Shown: in pieces, positions 27,728 to 35,395 of the stretch
Layout of the letters: every line of letters begins with the position of its first letter
How positions within the stretch are numbered: the stretch's first letter is position 1
Source of the DNA: Kineosporia aurantiaca JCM 3230
GTDB taxonomy: Bacteria; Actinomycetota; Actinomycetes; Actinomycetales; Kineosporiaceae
Reading direction: 5' to 3'
Length of the DNA stretch: 64,000 nucleotides
Assembly: GCA_000719025.1 (NCBI GenBank)
Contig: JODP01000013.1
Coordinates: forward strand, 558,001 to 622,000
Position numbers and translations under genes: made by a program
The notes under the pieces: model-generated
Seen by the model: the letters and a program-made list of their open reading frames with translations, nothing else
What the model was told of the DNA's origin: nothing
Databases searched by the model: none

Positions 27728-29674
27728 GTGATCCGAACCACTGACGAACCACCGGTCGGGACGGCGGAGGCCGCCGAGGCCGAGCCCGGCCCGCTGTCCT
27801 GGCCCGCGGTGCTGCGCCGCTTCTGGCCGCTGACCCGGGGGCGCCGCCTGGCCGTGGCCGCCGCCCTGATCTGTTACACGCTGGCCGTGGTCGGCGACGC
27901 CGTGGGCGTCGAGCTGCTGGCCACGCTCATCGACGGCGCGGTCGAGAACGCCGAGCTGAACGAATTCTGGACACCGGCGGCGATCTGGGCCTCGGTCACC
28001 TTCGGGGCCGCCCTGCTGACCTACGCGGGTTCGGTCCTGGCCGCCTCGGCGGCCGAGCAGTTCAGCCGGCGCCTGCGCGCGCACGCCCACGACCACCTGC
28101 TCACCGTCGCGCCCGAGCAGCTCGACCAGCGCCGACTGGGCGACGTGCTGTCCCGGGTGGTCGACGACACCGAAGAGGTCGAGCACCTGGTCGTCACCGG
28201 CCTGCTCGGCGCCGCCTGCTCGGTGCTGGCCGTGCTGGTCTTCGGCGCGGCCGCGTTCCTCCAGAGCTGGCTGCTGTCCCTGGTGGTGGTCGGCGCGGCG
28301 CCGGTGGTCTGGCTGCTGAACCGCTGGCTGACCGGCCGCACCCAGACCTTCTCGATGCGCACCCGGATCGCGCACGGCGAGCTGACCTCCGCCCTGGAGC
28401 AGAGCCTGACCAACTCGGCACTGGTCCAGGCCTACAACGGGCAGCGCACCGAGCGGCACCGGCTGGCCGCGGTCTCCGGCCGGCTGATGCGGGCCCGGCT
28501 GCGGCAGACCCGGCTGGCCGCGGCGCAGGGGCCGATCACCGAACTGGTCGAGACGGCCGGGCTTCTGAGCGTGATCGGGATCGGCGTCTACGACATCTCC
28601 ACCGGGGACCTGACGGTCGGCGGGCTGCTGGCCTTCACCGCCTACCTGACCTACCTGTACCCGCCGATCACCGCGGTCGGGCAGCTCGGCCTGACCGCGG
28701 CCACCTCCGGAACCAGCGCTGCGCGCCTGACCGAACTGCTCGATCTGCGACCAGCCGTTCCCGAAAACCATTCTCGCATCATTCTTCCCGATGCCAAGTA
28801 CCAGACCGGACTGGTCATCGACGGGGTTACCGTGCACTCCCCCGGGCGCCCGGACCGCCTGCACGACGTGAGCCTGAACATCGCACCGGGCGCGCTGGTC
28901 ATGGTCACCGGCCCGAGCGGAGCCGGGAAGTCCACGCTGGTCGAGCTTTTGGTCAGGTTCCGGGATCCGGACCGGGGACGCGTGCGGCTGGACGGGCGGG
29001 ATCTGCGGGACATTCCGCTCTGGGAGCTGCGCAACCTGGTGACCCTGCTACCCCAGGAACCGTTCATGTTCGACGAGACGCTGCGGGAGAACATCACCTA
29101 CGGCGTACCGCAGGATCCCGGTACCGGGGCGATCACCTTGGCCGCGCGGGACAGCGGCGCCGCCGAGTTCCTCGACCGCCTTCCCGAAGGCCTGGCCACC
29201 CCGGTCGGCCAACGCGGCCGGGCCCTTTCCGGCGGTCAGCGTCAGCGGGTGGCCCTGACCCGGGCCCTGCTGCGCAACGGACCGGTGCTGGTGCTCGACG
29301 AGCCGACCACCGGCCTCGACCCGGAGACCGCGGACCAGCTGATCCGGACCCTGCGGGTGCTCGCCACGCGCGGGCGGACCGTGCTGCTCGTCACTCATGA
29401 TCTGGAGCTGACCCGGTACGCCGATCAGGTGATCGAGCTGAGAGCGGGGCAGGTGCACCGGGTTCGGATCGACCCGGAGGCAGCCGGACGGACGATGGCG
29501 TCGCCCGGACGGAGCCGGGGCCGGCGGGCCCGCCGGCCCGACGAGGGCGAGGAGATTCAGGTGAGCAGGACGCCGGCCACCCAGACGGCGGCGGCGATCA
29601 TTCCGGCCGCGAGCTCGATCAGCATCGACAGCCCGACCGCGCGCAGGGCGGCCAGGGTGGACGACCAGGCCTGA
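27728..29674 (+). CDS. ABC transporter, fused membrane and ATPase domains (exporter type)
   Basis: The GTG at 27728 follows AAGGAACC. The 648-residue protein has a six-helix exporter membrane domain (about residues 25-325) and an ATPase domain (about 360-590) with Walker A GPSGAGKST, Q-loop LLPQEPF, signature ALSGGQRQR, Walker B VLVLDEPTTGLD and H-loop LLVTHDLEL. It would work as a dimer exporting peptides, lipids or drugs. The last 40 codons (29557-29674) lie antisense to the DUF456 gene and are low-complexity, so the conserved protein really ends near residue 590. Position after the two micro-protein genes suggests, but does not prove, that these are its cargo or regulators. Confidence 0.9.
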   Translation: MIRTTDEPPVGTAEAAEAEPGPLSWPAVLRRFWPLTRGRRLAVAAALICYTLAVVGDAVGVELLATLIDGAVENAELNEFWTPAAIWASVTFGAALLTYAGSVLAASAAEQFSRRLRAHAHDHLLTVAPEQLDQRRLGDVLSRVVDDTEEVEHLVVTGLLGAACSVLAVLVFGAAAFLQSWLLSLVVVGAAPVVWLLNRWLTGRTQTFSMRTRIAHGELTSALEQSLTNSALVQAYNGQRTERHRLAAVSGRLMRARLRQTRLAAAQGPITELVETAGLLSVIGIGVYDISTGDLTVGGLLAFTAYLTYLYPPITAVGQLGLTAATSGTSAARLTELLDLRPAVPENHSRIILPDAKYQTGLVIDGVTVHSPGRPDRLHDVSLNIAPGALVMVTGPSGAGKSTLVELLVRFRDPDRGRVRLDGRDLRDIPLWELRNLVTLLPQEPFMFDETLRENITYGVPQDPGTGAITLAARDSGAAEFLDRLPEGLATPVGQRGRALSGGQRQRVALTRALLRNGPVLVLDEPTTGLDPETADQLIRTLRVLATRGRTVLLVTHDLELTRYADQVIELRAGQVHRVRIDPEAAGRTMASPGRSRGRRARRPDEGEEIQVSRTPATQTAAAIIPAASSISIDSPTARRAARVDDQA

Positions 29675-30036
29675 GGGTGATTCCCGAGCCGGAGCAGCTC
29701 GGCCAGGTAGATGCCGAGGACGAAGCCCAGGGGCAGGCCGAGCACCGGGACCACGAAAAAGCCGATGACTGCGAGTAACCCCCCGAAGGCCAGCGTGATC
29801 CATGGCACACCGCTCTCCCGCAGGCGCCGGCCGGGGAGCGCGTACTTCACCACCGTGCCGAGCACCAGCACGGCGACCGACACGCCGAACACCGTCCAGC
29901 CCGCCACCGAGGACTCCTGCGCCGACCAGAGCCCGATGCCCACGGCCACCAGGAGCAGGCCGGGGATCACCGGGACGATGACGCCCAGGATCCCGAACGC
30001 GATGAGCACCGCGGCCAGGAAGGTCACGGTGCTCAT
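29557..30036 (-). CDS. DUF456 family membrane protein
   Basis: The 159-residue protein has four to five hydrophobic segments. The conserved GVIVPVIPGLLLVAVGIGLW and PLGFVLGIYLAELLRLG (glycine-rich, glycine-zipper-like) features are typical of DUF456. The function is unknown; it is a widespread small integral membrane protein. Its C-terminal 118 bases overlap the 3' end of the convergent ABC transporter frame. The DUF456 frame is the better conserved of the two in the overlap. Confidence 0.88.
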   Translation of the reverse strand: MSTVTFLAAVLIAFGILGVIVPVIPGLLLVAVGIGLWSAQESSVAGWTVFGVSVAVLVLGTVVKYALPGRRLRESGVPWITLAFGGLLAVIGFFVVPVLGLPLGFVLGIYLAELLRLGNHPQAWSSTLAALRAVGLSMLIELAAGMIAAAVWVAGVLLT

Positions 30037-30101
30037 CGGCTCGTCAGCTGGACGGGGAGGTCGGCGGGGACGGGATCAGGGTCGGGCCCGGACGGGGCGG
30101 C

Positions 30102-30329
30102 TCAGCGCTCGCCCTCGGGCGGGGCGGTCGGGGTCGCGGACAGAACCTGCGACTCGTCCTGGATCGAGGCTTCGGCGGCGGCCAGCGCGTCCTTGTGCGC
30201 GTGACCGTGGTGACCACAGAACAGCAGCTCACCACCGCCAGGCAGGGTGACCCGCATGTAGGCCCGAGCTCCGCAGCGGTCACAGCGGTCGGCCGCGGTC
30301 AGCGTTTCTTGAACAGTTGCAGCACCCAC
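30102..30329 (-). CDS. Small zinc-ribbon-like protein of the DUF7455 type
   Basis: The GTG at 30329 has a perfect AAGGAGGT six bases upstream; a longer frame to 30389 lacks such a site. The 75-residue product has TLTAADRCDRCGARAYMRV, then ELLFCGHHGHAHKDALAAA. It carries a CxxC plus C-x-H-H metal site and an acidic tail. This family is common in actinobacteria close to the principal sigma factor and topoisomerase genes. Its function is unknown; the metal site suggests a small regulatory or structural zinc protein. Confidence 0.85.
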   Translation of the reverse strand: MGAATVQETLTAADRCDRCGARAYMRVTLPGGGELLFCGHHGHAHKDALAAAEASIQDESQVLSATPTAPPEGER

Positions 30330-30716
30330 GAGGTGACCTCCTTGAACATCCCGTCCAGCAACCCTGACGGGAATGGACATCGGTGACACTGAGAGAACAG
30401 TGAATCAGGCTTCGGGCTTCCCCGGCAGACCAGAGGGCCGCGTTCGCTGTCCGCGTAGTCACAGCCGAACCACAGGACGCATCGGAATGCTCACTGTGCG
30501 CTACCGATGACGTCCGCCCCAGCCCCCCGGGAGACCCTCCGCACGGTACCGGGGACGGCGCGTTGGGAACCACGACTTCGGCCATCCGGGTAATCTGCGC
30601 GGAAGCGGGCCGAAACCACGCCGTCCCGGGCGTCGCCGCGCCCGGCGAGCAGGACGGTATATTCGAACGCACGTTCGACCCGTCCACCCGATCATCCGAG
30701 AGCAAGGAGCCGCCCT
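30330..30716 (+). promoter_or_regulatory. parE: parE promoter region with a perfect SOS (LexA) box
   Basis: The 387-base gap before parE contains TCGAAC-GCAC-GTTCGA at 30663-30678, an exact match to the actinobacterial LexA consensus TCGAAC-N4-GTTCGA. It directly follows a -10-like TATATT (30658-30663) and ends 38 bases before the GTG start, so LexA binding would block transcription initiation. The ribosome site AGCAAGGAG follows. The rest of the gap (30330-30650) holds the divergent promoter of the small zinc protein and no recognisable gene. Confidence 0.75.
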
Positions 30717-32903
30717 GTGGCCGTGCAACCCAGCGAGACGGCCCGATCCCGCGCCGCGAACGGCGGCAAGCGATCGGCTGCCGCGGGCTCACGCGCCTCC
30801 GGCGAGTCTGGGTACACCGCGCGCCACCTGTCGGTGCTCGAGGGCCTGGAGGCCGTCCGCAAGCGCCCCGGCATGTACATCGGCTCGACCGACTCCCGCG
30901 GTCTCATGCACTGCCTGTGGGAGATCATCGACAACGCGGTGGACGAGGCCCTGGGCGGGCACTGCCACCACATCCGGGTGGTGCTGCACGAGGACGGCTC
31001 GGTCGAGGTGGGCGACGACGGGCGCGGTATCCCGGTCGACATCGAGCCGAAGACCGGCCTTTCCGGGGTCGAGGTGGTCTTCACCAAACTGCACGCCGGC
31101 GGCAAGTTCGGCGGCGGTTCCTACACCGCCTCGGGTGGTCTGCACGGCGTCGGCGCCAGCGTGGTCAACGCGCTCTCGGCCCGGCTCGACGTGGAGGTCG
31201 ACCGCGGGGGCCAGATCCACGCGATGAGCTTCCGCCGGGGCGAGCCCGGGGTCTTCGCCGACCCCCAGGGGCCCGACCCGGAGTCCGGTTTCACGCCCTA
31301 CATCAACGGTTCCGAGCTGCGGGTGGTCGGCAAGGTCAAGCGCGGGGTCACCGGCTCGCGGGTGCGCTACTGGGCCGACCGGCAGATCTTCATCAAGGAC
31401 GCGGCCTTCTCCTACGACGAGCTGGTCACCCGGGCCCGCCAGACCACCTACCTGGTACCCGGTCTGGAGATCGTGCTGCGCGACGAGCGCGGCCTGCCCG
31501 GCACCCCCGGCGCCGACGGCCCGGTGGAGGAGAAGTTCCTGCACGAGGGCGGGATCGGCGAGTTCGTCGACTTCCTGGCCACCGACCCGACGGTGACCGA
31601 CGTCTGGCGGCTCGAGGGCACCGGCCACTTCAAGGAGAACGTGCCGGTTTTGGACGCCCGCGGCCAGATGGTGAACACCGAGGTCGAGCGGGAGTGCTTC
31701 GTCGACGTGGCGATGCGCTGGGGCACCGGTTACGACACCGAGCTGCGCTCGTTCGTGAACATCATCGCCACCCCCAAGGGCGGCACCCACGTCACCGGTT
31801 TCGAGCAGGCCATGCTCAAGACCTTCCGCGGCCAGGTCGCCGAGAACGCCCGCAAGCTCAAGTTCGGCAAGGACGACAAGCTGGAGAAGGACGACGTGCT
31901 CGAGGGCCTCACCGCCGTCGTCACCGTCCGGCTGGCCGAGCCGCAGTTCGAGGGCCAGACCAAGGAGGTGCTGGGCACCAACGCGGTGCGCGGCATCGTC
32001 TCCCGGGTGATCGAGCGCGAGCTGACCACCCGCCTGACCGCCGCCGACCGGACCGGGAAGGCCCAGGCCGCGCTGGTTCTGGAGAAGGTGGTCGGGGCGA
32101 TGCGGACCCGGGTCACCGCCCGCCAGACGCGGGAGACCCAGCGCCGCAAGAACGCGCTGGAGACCTCGTCGCTGCCGACCAAGCTGAAGGACTGCCGCAG
32201 CGAGGACGTGGGCCGCTCGGAACTCTTCATCGTGGAGGGCGACTCGGCCCTGGGCACCGCGAACTTCGCCCGCAACAGCGAGTTCCAGGCGCTGCTGCCG
32301 ATCCGCGGGAAGATCCTGAACGTCCAGAAGGCCTCGATCTCGGACATGCTGAAGAACGCCGAGTGCGGGGCGATCATCCAGGTGATCGGGGCCGGCTCGG
32401 GGCGCACCTTCGAGCTGCCGGCCGCCCGCTACGGCAAGATCATCCTGATGACCGACGCGGACGTGGACGGCGCGCACATCCGCACGCTGCTGCTGACCCT
32501 GTTCTTCCGGTACATGCGGCCCCTGGTCGAGTCCGGCCGGGTCTACGCCGCGGTGCCGCCGCTGCACCGGGTCGAGGTGATCGGCGCCGGGCGGCAGAAG
32601 AACGAGATGGTCTACACCTACTCCGAGCAGGAGCTCCAGCGGCTGCTGGCCGACCTGAAGAAGCGTGGCCGCAGCTGGAAGGAGAACATCCAGCGGTACA
32701 AGGGTCTGGGTGAGATGGACGCCGACCAGCTGGCCGAGACCACGATGGATCCGCGCCGGCGCACGTTGCGCCGGGTCCGGATGAGCGACGCGGCGGCCGC
32801 CGAGCGGGTGTTCGACCTGCTGATGGGCAACGACGTAGCGCCCCGCAAGGACTTCATCGTCGAGGGTGCGGCCCAGCTCGACCGCGAGCGGATCGACGCG
32901 TAA
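30717..32903 (+). CDS. parE: DNA topoisomerase IV subunit B (GyrB/ParE type)
   Basis: The 728-residue type IIA topoisomerase ATPase subunit starts at the GTG at 30717, after a short Lys/Ser-rich head. The GHKL ATPase motifs are IIDNAVDEALGG, DDGRGIPVD, GLHGVGASVVNALS and a lysine-bearing QTKEVLG. The TOPRIM domain shows LFIVEGDSALG and MTDADVDGAHI, and the C-terminus has RYKGLGEMDADQL. Actinobacteria of this kind keep gyrB at the origin and a second copy here, with the A subunit at 35396-37948, so this is ParE, which unlinks daughter chromosomes. The paired subunit lies 2.5 kb away on the other strand. A perfect SOS box lies on its promoter. Confidence 0.93.
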   Translation: MAVQPSETARSRAANGGKRSAAAGSRASGESGYTARHLSVLEGLEAVRKRPGMYIGSTDSRGLMHCLWEIIDNAVDEALGGHCHHIRVVLHEDGSVEVGDDGRGIPVDIEPKTGLSGVEVVFTKLHAGGKFGGGSYTASGGLHGVGASVVNALSARLDVEVDRGGQIHAMSFRRGEPGVFADPQGPDPESGFTPYINGSELRVVGKVKRGVTGSRVRYWADRQIFIKDAAFSYDELVTRARQTTYLVPGLEIVLRDERGLPGTPGADGPVEEKFLHEGGIGEFVDFLATDPTVTDVWRLEGTGHFKENVPVLDARGQMVNTEVERECFVDVAMRWGTGYDTELRSFVNIIATPKGGTHVTGFEQAMLKTFRGQVAENARKLKFGKDDKLEKDDVLEGLTAVVTVRLAEPQFEGQTKEVLGTNAVRGIVSRVIERELTTRLTAADRTGKAQAALVLEKVVGAMRTRVTARQTRETQRRKNALETSSLPTKLKDCRSEDVGRSELFIVEGDSALGTANFARNSEFQALLPIRGKILNVQKASISDMLKNAECGAIIQVIGAGSGRTFELPAARYGKIILMTDADVDGAHIRTLLLTLFFRYMRPLVESGRVYAAVPPLHRVEVIGAGRQKNEMVYTYSEQELQRLLADLKKRGRSWKENIQRYKGLGEMDADQLAETTMDPRRRTLRRVRMSDAAAAERVFDLLMGNDVAPRKDFIVEGAAQLDRERIDA

Positions 32904-32912
32904 ATCGTCCTC

Positions 32913-32955
32913 AAAGGCCGGAACTGCCTCGTTGCGAGGCGGTTCCGGCCTTTTT
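32913..32955 (+). terminator. Rho-independent terminator after parE
   Basis: The 18-base stem AAAGGCCGGAACTGCCTC (32913-32930) with GAGGCGGTTCCGGCCTTT (32936-32953) contains one G-T pair and loop GTTGC. A T-run continues to 32955, ten bases after the parE stop. It is one of the few classical intrinsic terminators in the window. Confidence 0.92.
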
Positions 32956-33035
32956 CGGCGCTGGGCCCGGCGTTCGGGGCCCGGAAATCCGGGTGGAGGC
33001 TCAAGCACCCGCATGGGCGAACCGAAATCGATCCC

Positions 33036-33839
33036 ATGAAGCGCCCGAGGTTGTCATCCGACACTCCCGCCGGCCTCAGCCTGCGGGGCAAGAAGTCGCG
33101 TCCGTCCGGTCCGGCCACGTTCAGCGTGCCCGGCCACCCGAACCTGCACCTGCCGGAGTCGGTCCACCTGCCGCACCTCCCTCAGGTGCACCTGACCACG
33201 TCGTCGCACCGCAAGCGGTCGCGGCGGAACCTGAGACTGACGATCGGCGCCGGCGTCGCGGTGTCGCTGCTGGCCGCCGCGGTGGCCGCCTACGCCACCC
33301 GGGAGAAGATCCGGGGCCTGCTGCCGAACAACCGCACCCCGGAGAACTCCGAGCGCGGCCTGGACACCCTGACCGGCCTGCCGAACCGGGCCGAGGCCCA
33401 GTGGTGGCTGAACACCCGGCTGGCCCGGGCCCGCAACCGGAACCACCGGCTGGCCGTGATGATCCTGGACATCAACGGTTTCGCGGACCTCAACGAGATC
33501 CACGGCCGGGAGGTCGGCGACCACGTGCTGCAGGTGACCGCGGCCCGGATGCAGTCCCAGCTGCGCACCGGCGACATGGTCTGCCGGGTCGCCAACGACA
33601 CCTTCATGGTGATCATGGACGCGATCGGGCCGGACCACCTGATCGCCCGGATCGGCGAGCGGGTGGTGACCACGGTCAGCGAGCCGATCAGCTTCCACGG
33701 CGAGCCGATCACCATCTCGGCCAGCATCGGCTTCGCCATCTCGCAGGACAAGGACCGCACCCCGGACCTGCTGCTCGACCGGGCCGACCGGGCCCTGGTC
33801 CAGGCCAAGGCCTCCAACCGCAACGTGGTCCAGTTCTGA
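33036..33839 (+). CDS. Membrane-anchored protein with degenerate GGDEF domain
   Basis: The 267-residue protein has a cytoplasmic head with repeated HLP units (residues 36-53), one membrane helix (about 68-88), and a GGDEF-fold domain (about 105-267) starting DTLTGLPNR. The catalytic loop GGDEF is replaced by ANDTF (about 186-190), and the canonical F-K-x-x-N-D is changed to FADLNE, so diguanylate cyclase activity is unlikely. It may bind c-di-GMP or GTP, or act as a scaffold. The gene stands alone behind the parE terminator and ends at a palindromic repeat. Confidence 0.85.
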   Translation: MKRPRLSSDTPAGLSLRGKKSRPSGPATFSVPGHPNLHLPESVHLPHLPQVHLTTSSHRKRSRRNLRLTIGAGVAVSLLAAAVAAYATREKIRGLLPNNRTPENSERGLDTLTGLPNRAEAQWWLNTRLARARNRNHRLAVMILDINGFADLNEIHGREVGDHVLQVTAARMQSQLRTGDMVCRVANDTFMVIMDAIGPDHLIARIGERVVTTVSEPISFHGEPITISASIGFAISQDKDRTPDLLLDRADRALVQAKASNRNVVQF

Positions 33840-33895
33840 CCCACCCCACCCGTCCCTGCCCCACCCCGACCCCCAAGGGCGCGCCTCCTCCCTCG

Positions 33896-33967
33896 TGATC
33901 ATGGAGTTCTTCCCCGGTGATCATGGACTTTTCACTCGTCTGAGGTGAGTGAAAAGTCCATGATCAC
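33896..33967. repeat. Dispersed palindrome, second copy (GTGATCATGGACTTTT family)
   Basis: The perfect 21-base arms 33917-33937 and 33947-33967 (GTGATCATGGACTTTTCACTC and its complement) enclose a nine-base loop. A third, partial copy (CGTGATCATGGAGTTCTTCC) starts at 33896. It lies between convergent genes, and the stop codon of the CGNR gene is inside the right arm. It is the same family as 8651-8751, including the flanking TTTTGGG. Confidence 0.8.
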
Positions 33968-34497
33968 GACGGGTTTTGGGCGGCTTCCTGCTTGCGGCGG
34001 CGGAGGGCGGCCACGTTCATCCGGGTGCTGCAGCGGGTGGAGCAGAAGCGGCGGGAGGAGTTGGCCGACGTGTCGATGAAGGCGTTGTCGCAGTCGGTCG
34101 CCGCGCACCGGCCGATCTTGGTGGCACCGTGCTCGGAGACCAACATGGCCAGGCCGAAAAGGGTCTCAGCACAGAGTGTCTCGGCCGCCGTGGCGTTGTC
34201 GTGCTGCACGTGCAGGTGCCAGCTGCTCTCGTCGTGACCGGAGATCATCGGCCGGATCGGGTGTTTCGCGAGCAGGGCGTTGAGCGCCTCGACCGCGGCC
34301 GGGCCGTCCTGGGCCGCCGACGCGTCGGCCATCTCACCGAGACGGGCCTGGTACTCCTGCAGCACCGCGACGTCCTCGGGACGCACCAGCCCGGCCAGCC
34401 AGGGTCGCTCGGACAGGTGGGCGCGCAGCTCCTCCTCGGTGGCCAGCGGCGCGTTGAGCAGCGCCATGGCGTCTTGTGCGTAACGGGCTAAATCCAC
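33964..34497 (-). CDS. CGNR zinc-finger domain protein
   Basis: The 177-residue product (GTG at 34497) has an N-terminal helical ABATE-type domain starting MDLARYAQDAMALLNAPL and a C-terminal treble-clef zinc finger, IGRCAATDCDNAFID...RRFCSTRCSTRMNVAALRRR. CGNR proteins are likely DNA-binding regulators, often found next to the gene they control. Here the divergent neighbour is a SAM-dependent methyltransferase with 97 bases between the starts, so it may regulate that gene. The stop lies within a palindromic repeat. Confidence 0.88.
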   Translation of the reverse strand: MDLARYAQDAMALLNAPLATEEELRAHLSERPWLAGLVRPEDVAVLQEYQARLGEMADASAAQDGPAAVEALNALLAKHPIRPMISGHDESSWHLHVQHDNATAAETLCAETLFGLAMLVSEHGATKIGRCAATDCDNAFIDTSANSSRRFCSTRCSTRMNVAALRRRKQEAAQNPS

Positions 34498-34594
34498 TTG
34501 TGCAGCTTACCGCGATGCGGCTAGCGTAATGACCACTCAGCCGGAGCGCTCATTACATCGCTCGGTTCCGACCGAGCGAGCTAAGGGGACAGCC

Positions 34595-35389
34595 ATGTCG
34601 CAGACGACCACCTCGGGTACGGACTGGGAGAACTGGCAGCGCCAGTGGGACGCGCAGCAGGAGGCCTACCTGCCCGACCGGGAGCAACGGTTCGCCGCCA
34701 TGCTCGACGCGGTGGAAGCGTCCCTCAATTCCCCGGCCGCACCCCGGGTTCTGGACCTCGCCGGGGGTACCGGCTCCATCAGCCGACGCGTGCTCCAAAG
34801 GTTTCCGCAAGCGTCCACCGTTATGCTCGATGTCGACGCGGCACTGCTGACCATCGCCCGAGGGACGTTTGCGGACGACGTGCGCGTCCAGGTCGTGTCG
34901 GGCGACCTAGGAGACCGGAACTGGCTCGCCGCCGTGGATTCCACGGTCCCCTTCGACGCGGTGCTGACCGCGACCGCTCTGCACTGGCTTCCGGAGGATC
35001 GGGTGGCCGGTGTCTACGCCGAGGCCCGCTCCCTGCTGCGCCCGGGCGGACTGTTCATCAACGCCGATTACATGCCTGACCCCGGACTGGAATCGCTGAC
35101 CGAGGGTCTCGCCGCGGTGGAACGCCGCGTGCGGGATGCCCGCTGGGCCAACGGTGTACACAGCTGGGAAGGCTGGTGGGAGGCCGTGCGGGCCGACCCA
35201 GCGCTGGCCGGCCCCGCCGCCGAGCGCGACGCGTTCTACGCCGCGCGGCGCGGGGACGACCACACCGAGTGGCTGGCCTCCTCCGCCTGGCACCTCGAAG
35301 CGATGCGGGCGGGCGGCTACGCCGAGACCGGCCTCGTCTGGCGAGGCCTGCTCGACGCCGCCGTCACCGGCCGCACCGCTCTGCTCTAG
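34595..35389 (+). CDS. Class I SAM-dependent methyltransferase
   Basis: The ATG at 34595 is behind AAGGGGAC. The 264-residue product has motif I VLDLAGGTGSISRR, motif II STVMLDVDAALL, and DAVLTATALHWLPEDR, which is motif IV-like. The N-terminus is Trp/Gln-rich (DWENWQRQWDAQQEAYL), which is typical of a subgroup acting on small molecules. Its substrate is unknown. It is divergent from the CGNR gene, and ends six bases before the convergent parC stop. Confidence 0.87.
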   Translation: MSQTTTSGTDWENWQRQWDAQQEAYLPDREQRFAAMLDAVEASLNSPAAPRVLDLAGGTGSISRRVLQRFPQASTVMLDVDAALLTIARGTFADDVRVQVVSGDLGDRNWLAAVDSTVPFDAVLTATALHWLPEDRVAGVYAEARSLLRPGGLFINADYMPDPGLESLTEGLAAVERRVRDARWANGVHSWEGWWEAVRADPALAGPAAERDAFYAARRGDDHTEWLASSAWHLEAMRAGGYAETGLVWRGLLDAAVTGRTALL

Positions 35390-35395
35390 ACGGCT

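Noticed and set aside
30789..33014. 741-residue minus-strand ORF opposite parE
   Set aside because: Antisense shadow of parE; no motif and poor start.
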